This document shows, piece by piece, positions 7,405 through 15,235 of a stretch of 64,000 nt of DNA (position 1 is the stretch's first letter; every line of letters starts with the position of its first letter). The translations under genes were made by a program, and so were the position numbers. The notes beneath the pieces are model-generated. The model was given only the letters and a program-made list of their open reading frames with translations. It searched no databases and was not told the origin of the DNA. The stretch covers positions 7,644 to 71,643 of the forward strand of contig JOHN01000042.1 of the NCBI GenBank assembly GCA_000719695.1. The letters are read 5' to 3'. This stretch comes from Streptomyces sp. NRRL F-6131 (lineage in GTDB: Bacteria > Actinomycetota > Actinomycetes > Streptomycetales > Streptomycetaceae).

Positions 7405-7770
7405 GGTCCCCTCCTTCTCGGATGCCAGATCATCATCACCGCCTCCCGGGACGCCGTCCATGAGACCTTCGGGCCAGGAAGCGCCGTCGGCCGGGGAGGA
7501 CGCGAGAATCAGCGCGAGCAGCCCGGCCTGCAGTCTTGACCGGAGTCCCAGCTTCGCCAGAATGGCGGTGACGAACCGTTTGACGGTGCGCTCACTGATG
7601 TTGAGTTCGTAGGCTATCGACCTATTGTCGTAACCGAGCCCCACCAGCTGCAGCACGGTGCGCTCGCGGGGCGTCAGCGCCCGGGTCAGCGGGAGTGCCG
7701 CCGCCGGCGGTGGCAGCCCCGGCGCGCGTGGCGCTCCGCACGCCGGACACACCGGATCTCCACCACCCAT
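7213..7770 (-). CDS. LuxR-type HTH protein fused to RiPP-leader-like domain
   Basis: 185 residues from the ATG at 7770 (GGAGGGGGG nine bases upstream); an ATG at 7813 is possible. Residues about 30-85 are a LuxR/GerE helix-turn-helix (LTPRERTVLQLVGLGYDNRS, then SERTVKRFVTAILAKLGLRS), preceded by a CPACG pair. After a linker the same frame continues into MTFDALDALRQAGNPVDLL and LTEDEVTVLNSVKQRLDAV, ending EVEGHSFVIKLA. From memory this last part resembles the small actinobacterial domain NCBI calls 'aroma-sacti cluster domain'; I cannot verify that. A strong internal ribosome site (see the entry at 7213-7404) suggests the domain is also, or only, made as a separate peptide. Regulatory partner of the following SARP, inferred. 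Confidence 0.7.
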   Translation of the reverse strand: MGGGDPVCPACGAPRAPGLPPPAAALPLTRALTPRERTVLQLVGLGYDNRSIAYELNISERTVKRFVTAILAKLGLRSRLQAGLLALILASSPADGASWPEGLMDGVPGGGDDDLASEKEGTMTFDALDALRQAGNPVDLLTLEQRDVLSRLTEDEVTVLNSVKQRLDAVSDAEVEGHSFVIKLA

Positions 7771-8015
7771 CGACGGGATCCCCCCTCCGGCGGCACACCA
7801 CTGCGGTGCCCTCATGCTGACGCTCCCGCCGAACACCGGCAAGGGGTCGGACGTGCCCGGATGGTGCCAGCAGCCCGTCCTGCCCCACCGCCCCCACGAC
7901 CCCCGAGCCCCCGTCAGCCCTCGCCGAACGGCTCGTCACTCCACCGGAACCGGGCCCGGCCGCCGTCGATGCGAAGCGGGAACTCCGCGACCGGCCCGTC
8001 CGGGGCCGGACGGTG

Positions 8016-8999
8016 TCAGGACGCCGCGGACGCCGCGGGTGCCGCGGGTGTCGCGGACGCCGTGGGTGTCGCGGACGCCGTGGGTGTCGCGGACGCCGTG
8101 GGGGCGGCGTCGGCCAGGGCTTCGAGGACGGGGCGGATGAGGGGGTGTCCGTCGGCGCCGGCGCGTACGGCGGCGAAGACGCGGCGGGTGGCGAGCGCGC
8201 TGTCCACGGGGCGGACCGCGACGTGGGCGAGGTCGACCCCGAGCAGGGCCGAGCGCGGCACCAGCGCCACGCCGGCGCCGGCCGAGGCGAGGGCGACCAC
8301 GGCGCGGAAGTCGTCGGAGGAGTGCACCAGGCGCGGCTGGAAGCCGGCGTGCTCGCAGGCCAGCAGCACCACGTCGTGACACGGGTTGCCCGGGTAGGGG
8401 CCGATCCACGGATCGTCGCCGAGTTCGGCCATCGCGATCGGGCCCTCCCCGGCGGCCAGCGGGTGGGCGAGCGGCAGGACGGCCTCGAAGGGTTCGGCGT
8501 AGAGGGGGACCCGGGTGAGGCGGGCGTCGTCGGCGCGCGGGGCGCCGCGGTACTCGACGGCCACCGCGAGATCGGCGCGGCCGTCCAGCACCATCGGCAG
8601 GCTGGCGTCGCCCTCCGCGTCGAGCACCTTGAGGCGGACGCCGGGGGCCCGGGCGGCGAGGGTGCCGATGGCGGGCGCGAGGACGAGGGAGATGCCGGTG
8701 GCGAAGGAGGCGACGGTGACCTCGCCGGAGACACCGGCGCTGTAGGCGGCGAGGTCGGCCTCGGCCCGTTCGAGCTGGGCGAGCACGGCGTCGGCGTGCC
8801 CGAGCAGGATCTCCCCGGCGGCGGTGAGCCGTACGCCCCGGCCCTCGCGGGCCAGCAGGTGGTGGCCGGTCTCCTGCTCCAGCGCGGCCAGCTGCTGCGA
8901 GACGGCGGAGGGGGTGAGGTAGAGCGCCGCCGCCGCGGCGGTCACCGTCCGGTGGTCCGCCACCGCTCGCAGGGTCCGCAGCCGTCTCGCGTCGATCAC
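8016..8999 (-). CDS. LysR-family transcriptional regulator
   Basis: 327 residues from GTG at 8999. The frame remains open far upstream, but only from VIDARRLRTLRAVADHRTVT does it look like a LysR N-terminus. The helix-turn-helix includes AAAALYLTPSAVSQQLAALE, followed by the linker and a periplasmic-binding-like effector domain (about residues 88-295, with SGEVTVASFATGISLVLAP and WIGPYPGNPCHDVV). The last about 27 residues are an oddity: three tandem TASATP units and an Ala-rich end, encoded by 18-bp direct repeats between 8030 and 8105. Two pairs of TTTGCAAA palindromes lie 63 bp and more upstream and could be its operators. Targets and ligand are unknown. Confidence 0.88.
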   Translation of the reverse strand: MIDARRLRTLRAVADHRTVTAAAAALYLTPSAVSQQLAALEQETGHHLLAREGRGVRLTAAGEILLGHADAVLAQLERAEADLAAYSAGVSGEVTVASFATGISLVLAPAIGTLAARAPGVRLKVLDAEGDASLPMVLDGRADLAVAVEYRGAPRADDARLTRVPLYAEPFEAVLPLAHPLAAGEGPIAMAELGDDPWIGPYPGNPCHDVVLLACEHAGFQPRLVHSSDDFRAVVALASAGAGVALVPRSALLGVDLAHVAVRPVDSALATRRVFAAVRAGADGHPLIRPVLEALADAAPTASATPTASATPTASATPAAPAASAAS

Positions 9000-9061
9000 A
9001 GGCCAATTCTGCCAGCGGCAGCAGGGTGCCCGGTTCCGGGCGGCCGCCCCGGGGCGCTCGG

Positions 9062-9169
9062 CATACTTTGCAAAGTTCAGACTTTGCAAAGTATGAGAAG
9101 GCATGGCCCTGGGGCGACTGCCCTGGCTGGCATCGCCGCGTACTTTGCAAAGGAGGAACTTTGCAAAGT
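9062..9169. promoter_or_regulatory. two pairs of ACTTTGCAAAGT palindromes (candidate operators)
   Basis: ACTTTGCAAAGT occurs at 9065-9076, 9081-9092 and 9158-9169, and with one change (final G) at 9142-9153. Within each pair the start-to-start distance is exactly 16 bp and the pairs are 77 bp apart. The first pair extends to a perfect dyad with 15-bp arms CATACTTTGCAAAGT around TCAG. These are AT-rich islands in very GC-rich DNA directly upstream of the LysR start at 8999. The binding protein is not identifiable. Confidence 0.6.
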
Positions 9170-9289
9170 GCACGGCAAAGAACGGTGAGCCGGCGGAGCA
9201 GGGAGAACCGACCGCGGAGGACGGGGCGAGCACCGGCGGCGAGGTGCGGAGCGCGGGAGCGCGGAGCCGAAACCCCCGGGAACCGCGAA

Positions 9290-9328
9290 CGGGAGTGGGA
9301 AGTCGGACGGGCCGACTTCCCACTCCCG
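9290..9328 (-). terminator. stem-loop with 17-bp arms, GGAAGTCGG family
   Basis: Perfect 17-bp arms (9290-9306 and 9312-9328) around ACGGG. The core GGAAGTCGG/CCGACTTCC recurs at 42637-42673 and 48680-48712, each time downstream of a minus-strand gene. Third of three stems behind kbl. No U-tract, as is common for actinomycete terminators. Confidence 0.55.
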
Positions 9329-9362
9329 CGGCGGGAGGGTGGGGCAGGTGGTTCTTGGTGCC

Positions 9363-9400
9363 GCGCGGCGGAGGCCGGGCCGGTCCGGCCTCCGCCGCGC
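9363..9400 (-). terminator. stem-loop with 16-bp arms
   Basis: Arms 9363-9378 and 9385-9400 are perfect complements with a six-base loop. It is the middle of three stems downstream of kbl and, with its neighbours, probably separates tdh-kbl from the LysR gene. Confidence 0.55.
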
Positions 9401-9412
9401 AGCGGTTCGGGA

Positions 9413-9464
9413 GCCCGTGGCGCGTCCGCGTCCGGTTCCGAGCGGACGCGGACGCGCCACGGGC
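9413..9464 (-). terminator. stem-loop with 22-bp perfect arms downstream of kbl
   Basis: Arms 9413-9434 and 9443-9464 are perfect complements around an eight-base loop, 90 bases after the kbl stop. Almost wholly G/C apart from a few T/A pairs, no T-tract. Probably the main terminator of tdh-kbl. Confidence 0.6.
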
Positions 9465-9553
9465 GATCGAGGGGGGAGCCGGCCCGGAGGCCGCTCCCCG
9501 GCCGCCCGGGCCACCCCCGGCGGGAGCGTCGGGCGGGAAGGACGGGCCCGGGG

Positions 9554-10747
9554 CTACTCCCCCAGCACCGCGCGGGCGTCGATGAAGGCCGCCACGGCGC
9601 GCTCGACGTCCTCGGTGGTGTGGGCGGCGGAGAGCTGGACCCGGATCCGGGCCTGGCCGTGCGGGACGACCGGGTAGGAGAAGCCGATCACGTACACGCC
9701 GCGCTCCAGCAGCAGCTCGGCGAGCCGCCCGGCCCTGGCCGCGTCGCCGATCATCACCGGGGCGATCGGGTGGTCGCCCGGCAGGATCTCGAAGCCGGCC
9801 TCGGTCATCTTCGAGCGGAACAGCGCGGTGTTGGCCGCCAGCCGCTCCCGCAGCTCGTTGGAGCTCTCGACGAGGTCCAGCACCTTGAGCGAGGCCGCCG
9901 CGATGACCGGCGCGAGCGAGTTCGAGAACAGGTACGGCCGCGACCGCTGGCGCAGCAGGGCGACGATCTCCCTGCGGGCGGCGACGTAGCCGCCGGAGGC
10001 GCCGCCGAGCGCCTTGCCGAGGGTGCCGGTGATGATGTCGACGCGGTCCATGACGCCGTGCAGCTCGGGCGTGCCGCGCCCGCCCGCGCCGACGAAGCCG
10101 ACGGCGTGCGAGTCGTCGACCATGACCATGGCGTTGTAGCGGTCGGCGAGGTCGCAGATCTCGCGCAGCGGGGCGACGTAGCCGTCCATCGAGAAGACGC
10201 CGTCGGTGACGATCAGGCGGCGGCGGGCGTCCTGGCTCTCCTTGAGCTGCTGCTCCAGGTCGGCGAGGTCGCGGTTGGCGTAGCGGTGGCGGCGGGCCTT
10301 GCAGAGGCGGATGCCGTCGATGATGCTCGCGTGGTTGAGGGCGTCGGAGATGACGGCGTCGCGCTCGTCGAGCAGGGTCTCGAAGACGCCGCCGTTGGCG
10401 TCGAAGCAGGAGGAGTAGAGGATCGTGTCCTCCTGGCCGAGGAACGCGGAGAGCCGGTCCTCCAACTGCTTGTGCACGTCCTGGGTGCCGCAGATGAAGC
10501 GGACGGACGCCATGCCGTAGCCCCAGCGGTCGAGCGCGTCCTTGGCGGCGTCGAGCACCTCGGGGTGGTCGGCGAGGCCGAGGTAGTTGTTGGCGCAGAA
10601 GTTGAGGACCTCGCCGGGGGTGCCGCCGGCGGTGACGGTGACGGCGGCGCTCTGCGGGGTGCCGATGACGCGCTCCGGCTTGAAGAGGCCGGCCTCGCGG
10701 ATCTCCTCGAGGGTGGCGGCGAGGTCGTCGCGCACGGTGTCGAACAC
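9554..10747 (-). CDS. kbl: glycine C-acetyltransferase (2-amino-3-ketobutyrate CoA ligase)
   Basis: 397 residues, the normal size. The enzyme cleaves 2-amino-3-oxobutyrate with CoA to glycine and acetyl-CoA, the second step of threonine degradation. It is a PLP alpha-oxoamine synthase: [17 protein letters not shown] near the start, [32 protein letters not shown] with the PLP aspartate, and the Schiff-base lysine in [14 protein letters not shown]. The neighbour tdh, 59 bases upstream on the same strand, makes its substrate, which distinguishes it from the related bioF at 18596. The ATG lies about ten bases downstream of AGGAGC. Cytosolic. Confidence 0.95.
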   Translation of the reverse strand: MFDTVRDDLAATLEEIREAGLFKPERVIGTPQSAAVTVTAGGTPGEVLNFCANNYLGLADHPEVLDAAKDALDRWGYGMASVRFICGTQDVHKQLEDRLSAFLGQEDTILYSSCFDANGGVFETLLDERDAVISDALNHASIIDGIRLCKARRHRYANRDLADLEQQLKESQDARRRLIVTDGVFSMDGYVAPLREICDLADRYNAMVMVDDSHAVGFVGAGGRGTPELHGVMDRVDIITGTLGKALGGASGGYVAARREIVALLRQRSRPYLFSNSLAPVIAAASLKVLDLVESSNELRERLAANTALFRSKMTEAGFEILPGDHPIAPVMIGDAARAGRLAELLLERGVYVIGFSYPVVPHGQARIRVQLSAAHTTEDVERAVAAFIDARAVLGE

Positions 10748-10806
10748 AGCTGCTCCTAAACGGATCGTCTGGACGGATCGTCGGATCGTCGGATCTGCGA
10801 GGGTGC

Positions 10807-11835
10807 TCAGGCGGTCCAGTCGAGGATGACCTTGCCGCAGCGACCCCCGGCCGCCTCGTCGAACGCGGCCTCGAAGTCCTCGGCGGGGTACCGGCCGGTG
10901 ATCACGGGGCTGAGGTCGAGGCCGCCCTCCAGCAGGACGGACATCGCGTACCAGGTCTCGAACATCTCGCGGCCGTAGATGCCCTTGATGGTGAGCATCG
11001 AGGTGACGACGGAGGCCCAGTCGATCGGGAACTGCTCGGCGGGCAGGCCGAGCATGGCGATCTTCCCGCCGTGGGTCATGTTGGCGATCATCGACTGCAT
11101 CGCCTCGGGGCGGCCCGACATCTCCAGGCCGACGTCGAAGCCCTCGCGCAGGCCGAGCCTGCGCTGGCCGTCCTCGATGGTCTGCTCGGCGACGTTGAGC
11201 GCCAGGGTGACGCCGACCTTGCGGGCGAGGTCGAGGCGGTACGGGGAGACGTCGGTGATCATGACGTTGCGGGCACCGGCGTGCTTGGCGACGGCGGCGG
11301 CCATGATGCCGATCGGGCCGGCGCCGGTGACCAGCACGTCCTCACCGACCAGCGGGAAGGACAGCGCGGTGTGCACGGCGTTGCCGAACGGGTCGAAGAT
11401 CGCGGCGACGTCGAGGTCGACGGGGACCCGGTGCACCCAGACGTTGGAGGCGGGCAGCGCGACGTACTCGGCGAAGGCGCCGTCGCGGTTCACGCCGAGG
11501 CCCACGGTGTTGCGGCACAGGTGGCGGCGGCCGGCCAGACAGTTGCGGCACTTGCCGCAGACCAGGTGGCCCTCGCCGCTGACCAGGTCGCCGACGGAGA
11601 TGTCCGCGACGCCGGCGCCGATCTCGGCGACCTCGCCGACGAACTCGTGGCCCAGCACCAGCGGGGTCCGGATGGTCTGCTGGGCCCAGCCGTCCCACTT
11701 GCGGATGTGCAGGTCCGTGCCGCAGATGCCGGTGCGCAGCACCTTGATGAGCACCTCGCCGGGGCCGATCGCCGGGGTGGGGACGTCCATCAGCCAGAGT
11801 CCGGGCTCGGCCTTCTGCTTGACGAGTGCCTTCAC
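10807..11835 (-). CDS. tdh: L-threonine 3-dehydrogenase
   Basis: 342 residues, matching the roughly 341-residue bacterial enzyme. It oxidises L-threonine with NAD+ to 2-amino-3-oxobutyrate. The zinc-dependent MDR features are all present: catalytic zinc ligands in GICGTDLHI and GHEFVGEV, the structural zinc loop CGKCRNC followed by a fourth Cys, and the Rossmann motif [19 protein letters not shown]. The GTG start ([12 protein letters not shown]) follows AGGAG at about nine bases; the open frame upstream adds an unlikely Pro/Arg-rich segment. First gene of tdh-kbl. Confidence 0.95.
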   Translation of the reverse strand: MKALVKQKAEPGLWLMDVPTPAIGPGEVLIKVLRTGICGTDLHIRKWDGWAQQTIRTPLVLGHEFVGEVAEIGAGVADISVGDLVSGEGHLVCGKCRNCLAGRRHLCRNTVGLGVNRDGAFAEYVALPASNVWVHRVPVDLDVAAIFDPFGNAVHTALSFPLVGEDVLVTGAGPIGIMAAAVAKHAGARNVMITDVSPYRLDLARKVGVTLALNVAEQTIEDGQRRLGLREGFDVGLEMSGRPEAMQSMIANMTHGGKIAMLGLPAEQFPIDWASVVTSMLTIKGIYGREMFETWYAMSVLLEGGLDLSPVITGRYPAEDFEAAFDEAAGGRCGKVILDWTA

Positions 11836-11973
11836 GGCGGTGGCTCCTGACGCACGGTGGGGCGACCTGGTGTGGGCAGGCCGACGAGGCCCGGTGTGGC
11901 GGCCCCCGGGAGGGCCGGAGGGTCCTGACGGGGCCGGGACCATGATCTCGGTCCTGGCGTCCGCACTCCGGGC

Positions 11974-11989
11974 AGGCAGAAATCTGCCT
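11974..11989. promoter_or_regulatory. 16-bp palindrome upstream of tdh
   Basis: AGGCAGA-AA-TCTGCCT is a perfect inverted repeat 139 bp upstream of the tdh start. It has the form of a dimeric repressor site; no regulator is identified. Confidence 0.4.
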
Positions 11990-12192
11990 GGTGGGAGGGG
12001 GTGCGGTCCATCGAGGAATTCTTAAGGGCCGCGACAGCTGGGCTAAACGATCGTGCCCGAGCTGGGCGCGGGGGCCCTCGCGGCGTGCCGGACGGCACTC
12101 CGACGGCGCAGCGCGCAGGGCGTGCGCGGGGCGCGCACGGCGCTGGCGGTGCGGCCCCGCGCCGCCCGACCCGCCAGGCCTCGCCGCCGCAC

Positions 12193-12232
12193 GGACGGGC
12201 GGACGGGCGGACGGGCGGACGGGCGGACGGGC
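12193..12232. repeat. tandem repeat, five copies of GGACGGGC
   Basis: Five perfect head-to-tail copies of an 8-bp unit in non-coding DNA upstream of the serine hydrolase gene. Likely a slippage product. Confidence 0.85.
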
Positions 12233-12404
12233 GTCGGCGCGACCGGGCCGGGCCGGCTGGCTGACGGGTGGGTCCGTTCGGGCCAGCGGCCGGCCGCCGG
12301 GCGCGCGGGGCGGTCCGGGCGCGCATACGGTGGCGATCGCTCCCCCTTTGCGGGCCCGTGGAGCGCTGCTCCGGGCCCGTCCGGCCCAGAGAGGCGCCTC
12401 GACC

Positions 12405-13940
12405 ATGACGAACCGTGCGACAACCCGTGCGACCACCCGGGCGACCACCCGGGCGACGACCGACCTGACGACCCGTGCGGCCACCGGCGTGACGACCCGT
12501 GCCACCGGCCGGGCCGCGACCCCCCGTCGGCGTCCCGCCGCCCGGCCGGCCCCGGCGGCGCTGGTGCTGGCGTTGGCCGGGCTGCTGGCCTCCGCCGGGT
12601 GCTCGGGCGGCGCGTCGACCGGCTCGCCGGCGGCCGGGGCGGTGACGGCCGTCCCGGCGGCGCTGAGTCCCTCGGCGTCGGGCCCGACGCCCACCGCCAC
12701 CCTGCTCAGCCCTTCGCCCACCGGCGGCTCGAGCAGTCCGGGCGCCGTGGCGAGTCCGACCGCGCTGCCGTTGACGCCCGATGTGACCTCCCGGCTGGAC
12801 GCGGCGATCCAGCGGGTGCTGACCGAGGCCTCGGTGCCCGGTGTGATCGTCGGCCTGTCGACGCCGCAGGGCGAGTACCTGAAGGCCTTCGGCGTCTCCG
12901 ACAAGGTCGCCGGGACGGCGATGGTGACCGGGCTCAACATGCGGATCGGCAGCGAGACCAAGACCTTCACGGTGACCGCCCTGCTGCGGCTGGTGGACCA
13001 GGGCAAGGTCGGCCTCGACGACCCGGTCGGCAAGTACCTCACGGGGGTGCCGAACGGCGGCTCGATCACCCTGCGCCAGCTGGCGGACATGCGCAGCGGC
13101 CTGTTCCCGTACACCCAGGACGAGGACTTCGTGACGGCTCTCCAGGCCGACCCGCAGCGCCAGTTCACGCCGGACCAGTTGCTCGCCTACGCCTTCGACC
13201 ACCCGGTGAACTTCGCGCCGGGCGCCGAGTTCGAGTACTCCAACACCAACACGGTGCTGCTGGGGCAGGTGATCGAGAAGGTCGGTGCGCGGCCGCTGGG
13301 CGACTTCCTGAAGAAGGAGGTGTTCGACCCGGCGGACCTGGGCCGGACGGTGTTCCCGACCACCAACGCGTTCCCGCAGCCGCACGCCCGCGGTTACACC
13401 GACCAGACGGCGGACGGGAAGGTCACGGACGCCACGGACTGGAACCCGTCCTGGGGCTGGGCGGCGGGGGCGATGATCTCGGACCAGGCGGACATGAGGA
13501 AGTGGGCCAAGGTGCTGGCCACCGGCACGCTGCTGAGCCCGCAGACGCAGGCGCAGCGGCTCCAGCCGCAGCCCTCGGCGGCGCCGGACACCTGGTACGG
13601 GCTGGGGGTGTTCTACAACCACGGGTGGATCGGGCACAACGGTTCGCTGCCGGGGTACCAGACGGTGGTGGTGTACCTGCCGTCCGCGCAGGCCTCCTTG
13701 GTGGTGCTGCTGAACACCGACATCACCTTCCGGGGCTCGGCGCCGTCGACGCTGTTCGCGAAGGCGATCACCCAGGTCGTCTCACCGGGGAACGTCTACG
13801 ACCTGCCGTCGGCCCCGGCGGGCGGGGAGGAGCCGACGGCGTCCGGCTCGGCGTCGCCGTCGGCCTCGGCCTCCACGTCGGCGTCGGCCTCGGCCTCCGT
13901 GTCGACCTCGGTCACACCGCCGGCGCCGTCGCAGGCCTGA
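12405..13940 (+). CDS. lipoprotein serine hydrolase (class C beta-lactamase / DD-peptidase family)
   Basis: 511 residues. The catalytic domain (about residues 125-435) has the three motifs of the family: SETK (S-x-x-K), YSN (Y-x-N) in EFEYSNTNTVLLGQ, and HNG in GHNGSLPG, with DADR-like lid elements missing. A lipobox LASAGC places the lipidated Cys at residue 66, after a hydrophobic run from about 48, so the protein is anchored outside the membrane. The signal region is oddly long: residues 4-40 are built from RATT-like repeats with many Arg/Thr. Ser/Thr/Pro-rich linkers follow the Cys and form the C-terminus. Probably a D-alanyl-D-alanine carboxypeptidase or esterase of the cell wall; substrate not determined. 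Confidence 0.88.
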   Translation: MTNRATTRATTRATTRATTDLTTRAATGVTTRATGRAATPRRRPAARPAPAALVLALAGLLASAGCSGGASTGSPAAGAVTAVPAALSPSASGPTPTATLLSPSPTGGSSSPGAVASPTALPLTPDVTSRLDAAIQRVLTEASVPGVIVGLSTPQGEYLKAFGVSDKVAGTAMVTGLNMRIGSETKTFTVTALLRLVDQGKVGLDDPVGKYLTGVPNGGSITLRQLADMRSGLFPYTQDEDFVTALQADPQRQFTPDQLLAYAFDHPVNFAPGAEFEYSNTNTVLLGQVIEKVGARPLGDFLKKEVFDPADLGRTVFPTTNAFPQPHARGYTDQTADGKVTDATDWNPSWGWAAGAMISDQADMRKWAKVLATGTLLSPQTQAQRLQPQPSAAPDTWYGLGVFYNHGWIGHNGSLPGYQTVVVYLPSAQASLVVLLNTDITFRGSAPSTLFAKAITQVVSPGNVYDLPSAPAGGEEPTASGSASPSASASTSASASASVSTSVTPPAPSQA

Positions 13941-14081
13941 CCGGCGCGAACGGCCCGAGCGGCCCGAGCGGGCCGAGCGCGAACCGGGCGGCCGAGTGCG
14001 AACCGGGCCGCCGACCCGTCCCCCGGGCCGCCGACCCGTCCCTGAGGCCGGCGGCCCGGCGGGTCGACGGGCCCGGGGCGG

Positions 14082-15143
14082 TCAGCTCCGGAGCACCTGG
14101 GCGAGGTCGTAGGAGACCGGCTCCTCCAACTGCTCGTACGTACAGCTCCCGGGCGTCCGGTCCGGCCGCCAGCGGCGGAACTGCGCGGTGTGCCGGAAGC
14201 GGGTGCCCTCCATGTGGTCGTAGGCGACCTCGACGACGCGTTCGGGCCGCAGCGGCACCCAGGAGAGGTCCTTCTTCCCGGTCCAGCGGCTCTGCGCGCC
14301 GGGCAGCCGGGCATCGGCGTGCGCGGCCTCGTCCGCCCACCCGCCCCAGGGGTGGCCGGCGAGGTCGGGGGTGCGCAACGGGGCGAGCTCCTCGACGAGT
14401 TCACGGCGGCGGGCCATCGAGAAGGCGGCGCAGACGCCGACGTGCTGCAGCCGGCCCTCGGCGTCGTGGATCCCGAGCAGCAGGGAGCCGACCACCGGAC
14501 CGCTCTTGTGCTCGCGGTAGCCGGCCACCACGCAGTCGGCGGTGCGCTCGTGCTTGATCTTGACCATGGTGCGCTCGCCGGGCCGGTAGGGCTGGTCCAG
14601 GGGCTTGGCGACGATCCCGTCCAGCCCGGCGCCCTCGTACTGGGCGAACCACGTCCCGGCGAGGTCCCGGTCGGTCGAGGCGGGGGCGGTGAAGACGGGG
14701 TCGCCGGCCCCGGCGAGCGCCGTCTCGAGGGCGGCGCGCCGGACGCCGAGGGGCTCGTCCAGCAGGGACGCGTCACCGAGGGCGAGCAGGTCGAAGGCCA
14801 CGAAGGAGGCGGGGGTGCGTTCGGCGAGCAGCTTGACCCGGCTGGCGGCGGGGTGGATGCGTTCGAGGAGCTCCTCGAAGCGCAGCCGGCCGTCGCGGGC
14901 GATGACCACCTCCCCGTCGAGGACGCAGCGCGGGGGCGTCTCGCGGCGCAGCGCCTCGACGAGTTCGGGGAAGTAGCGGGTGAGGGGTTTGCCGGTGCGG
15001 CTGCCGAGTTCGACCTCGTCGCCGTCGCGGAAGACGATGGTGCGGAAGCCGTCCCATTTGGGCTCGTACTGCATGCCGGGCGGGATCTTCGCGGCGGACT
15101 TGGCGAGCATCGGGGCGACGGGCGGCATCACGGGCAGGTCCAT
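14082..15143 (-). CDS. ATP-dependent DNA ligase (LigC/LigD ligase-domain type)
   Basis: 353 residues, the size of stand-alone actinobacterial ATP ligases. The adenylated lysine is Lys29 in motif I (EPKWDGFR); other nucleotidyltransferase motifs follow: RTGKPLTRYFPEL, LDGEVVIARDGRLRFEELLE, FVAFDLLALGD, DGIVAKPL and MVKIKHERTAD. The C-terminal OB fold runs to the end (SWVPLRPERVVEVAYDHMEG). It seals nicks and probably serves end joining, because a LigD-type polymerase gene starts 92 bp away on the other strand. The nuclease and polymerase domains of full LigD are not fused to it. Confidence 0.92.
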   Translation of the reverse strand: MDLPVMPPVAPMLAKSAAKIPPGMQYEPKWDGFRTIVFRDGDEVELGSRTGKPLTRYFPELVEALRRETPPRCVLDGEVVIARDGRLRFEELLERIHPAASRVKLLAERTPASFVAFDLLALGDASLLDEPLGVRRAALETALAGAGDPVFTAPASTDRDLAGTWFAQYEGAGLDGIVAKPLDQPYRPGERTMVKIKHERTADCVVAGYREHKSGPVVGSLLLGIHDAEGRLQHVGVCAAFSMARRRELVEELAPLRTPDLAGHPWGGWADEAAHADARLPGAQSRWTGKKDLSWVPLRPERVVEVAYDHMEGTRFRHTAQFRRWRPDRTPGSCTYEQLEEPVSYDLAQVLRS

Positions 15144-15222
15144 GGTCCCGATCCTCCCGCCGGAGCGGGCCCGCCGCGCGGCGGCGCGCAGGTCAGGACA
15201 GGCGGGGTGGGCGGGGCGCGCT

Positions 15223-15228
15223 TAGCGT
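15223..15228 (+). promoter_or_regulatory. -10 box TAGCGT, leaderless start
   Basis: TAGCGT ends seven bases before the ATG at 15236 and no ribosome binding site precedes that ATG, so transcription probably starts at the A of the start codon. The same layout is seen at several other genes in this window. Confidence 0.6.
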
Positions 15229-15235
15229 GAGTGGC

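Larger units (their letters stand above)
9000..9553. other. 554-bp intergenic region: paired palindromes and three tandem stem-loops
   Basis: No gene is convincing here. The left part (9062-9169) holds four copies of a 12-bp palindrome; the right part (9290-9464) holds three strong stem-loops behind the 3' end of kbl. Frames across it have composition typical of shadows and no ribosome site. Confidence 0.7.
11836..12404. other. 569-bp divergent intergenic region with palindrome and tandem repeat
   Basis: Lies between tdh (minus) and the serine hydrolase gene (plus). It holds a 16-bp palindrome at 11974-11989, an AT-rich patch CTTAAGAATTCC (minus strand) near 12015-12030 that may be part of the tdh promoter, and five copies of an 8-bp repeat at 12193-12232. 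No supported gene. Confidence 0.6.

Noticed and set aside
8030..8105. 18-bp direct repeats as a CRISPR array
   Set aside because: No unique spacers; they are in-frame coding repeats at the LysR C-terminus.
9026..9585. Small genes on the plus strand between LysR and kbl
   Set aside because: They run through the palindromes and stem-loops, lack ribosome sites and have shadow-like composition.
13830..14045. Ser/Ala repeats and GGGCCGCCGACCCG repeats as a mobile element boundary
   Set aside because: The first part is a coding low-complexity tail and the second is short non-coding GC repeats without inverted ends or a transposase.
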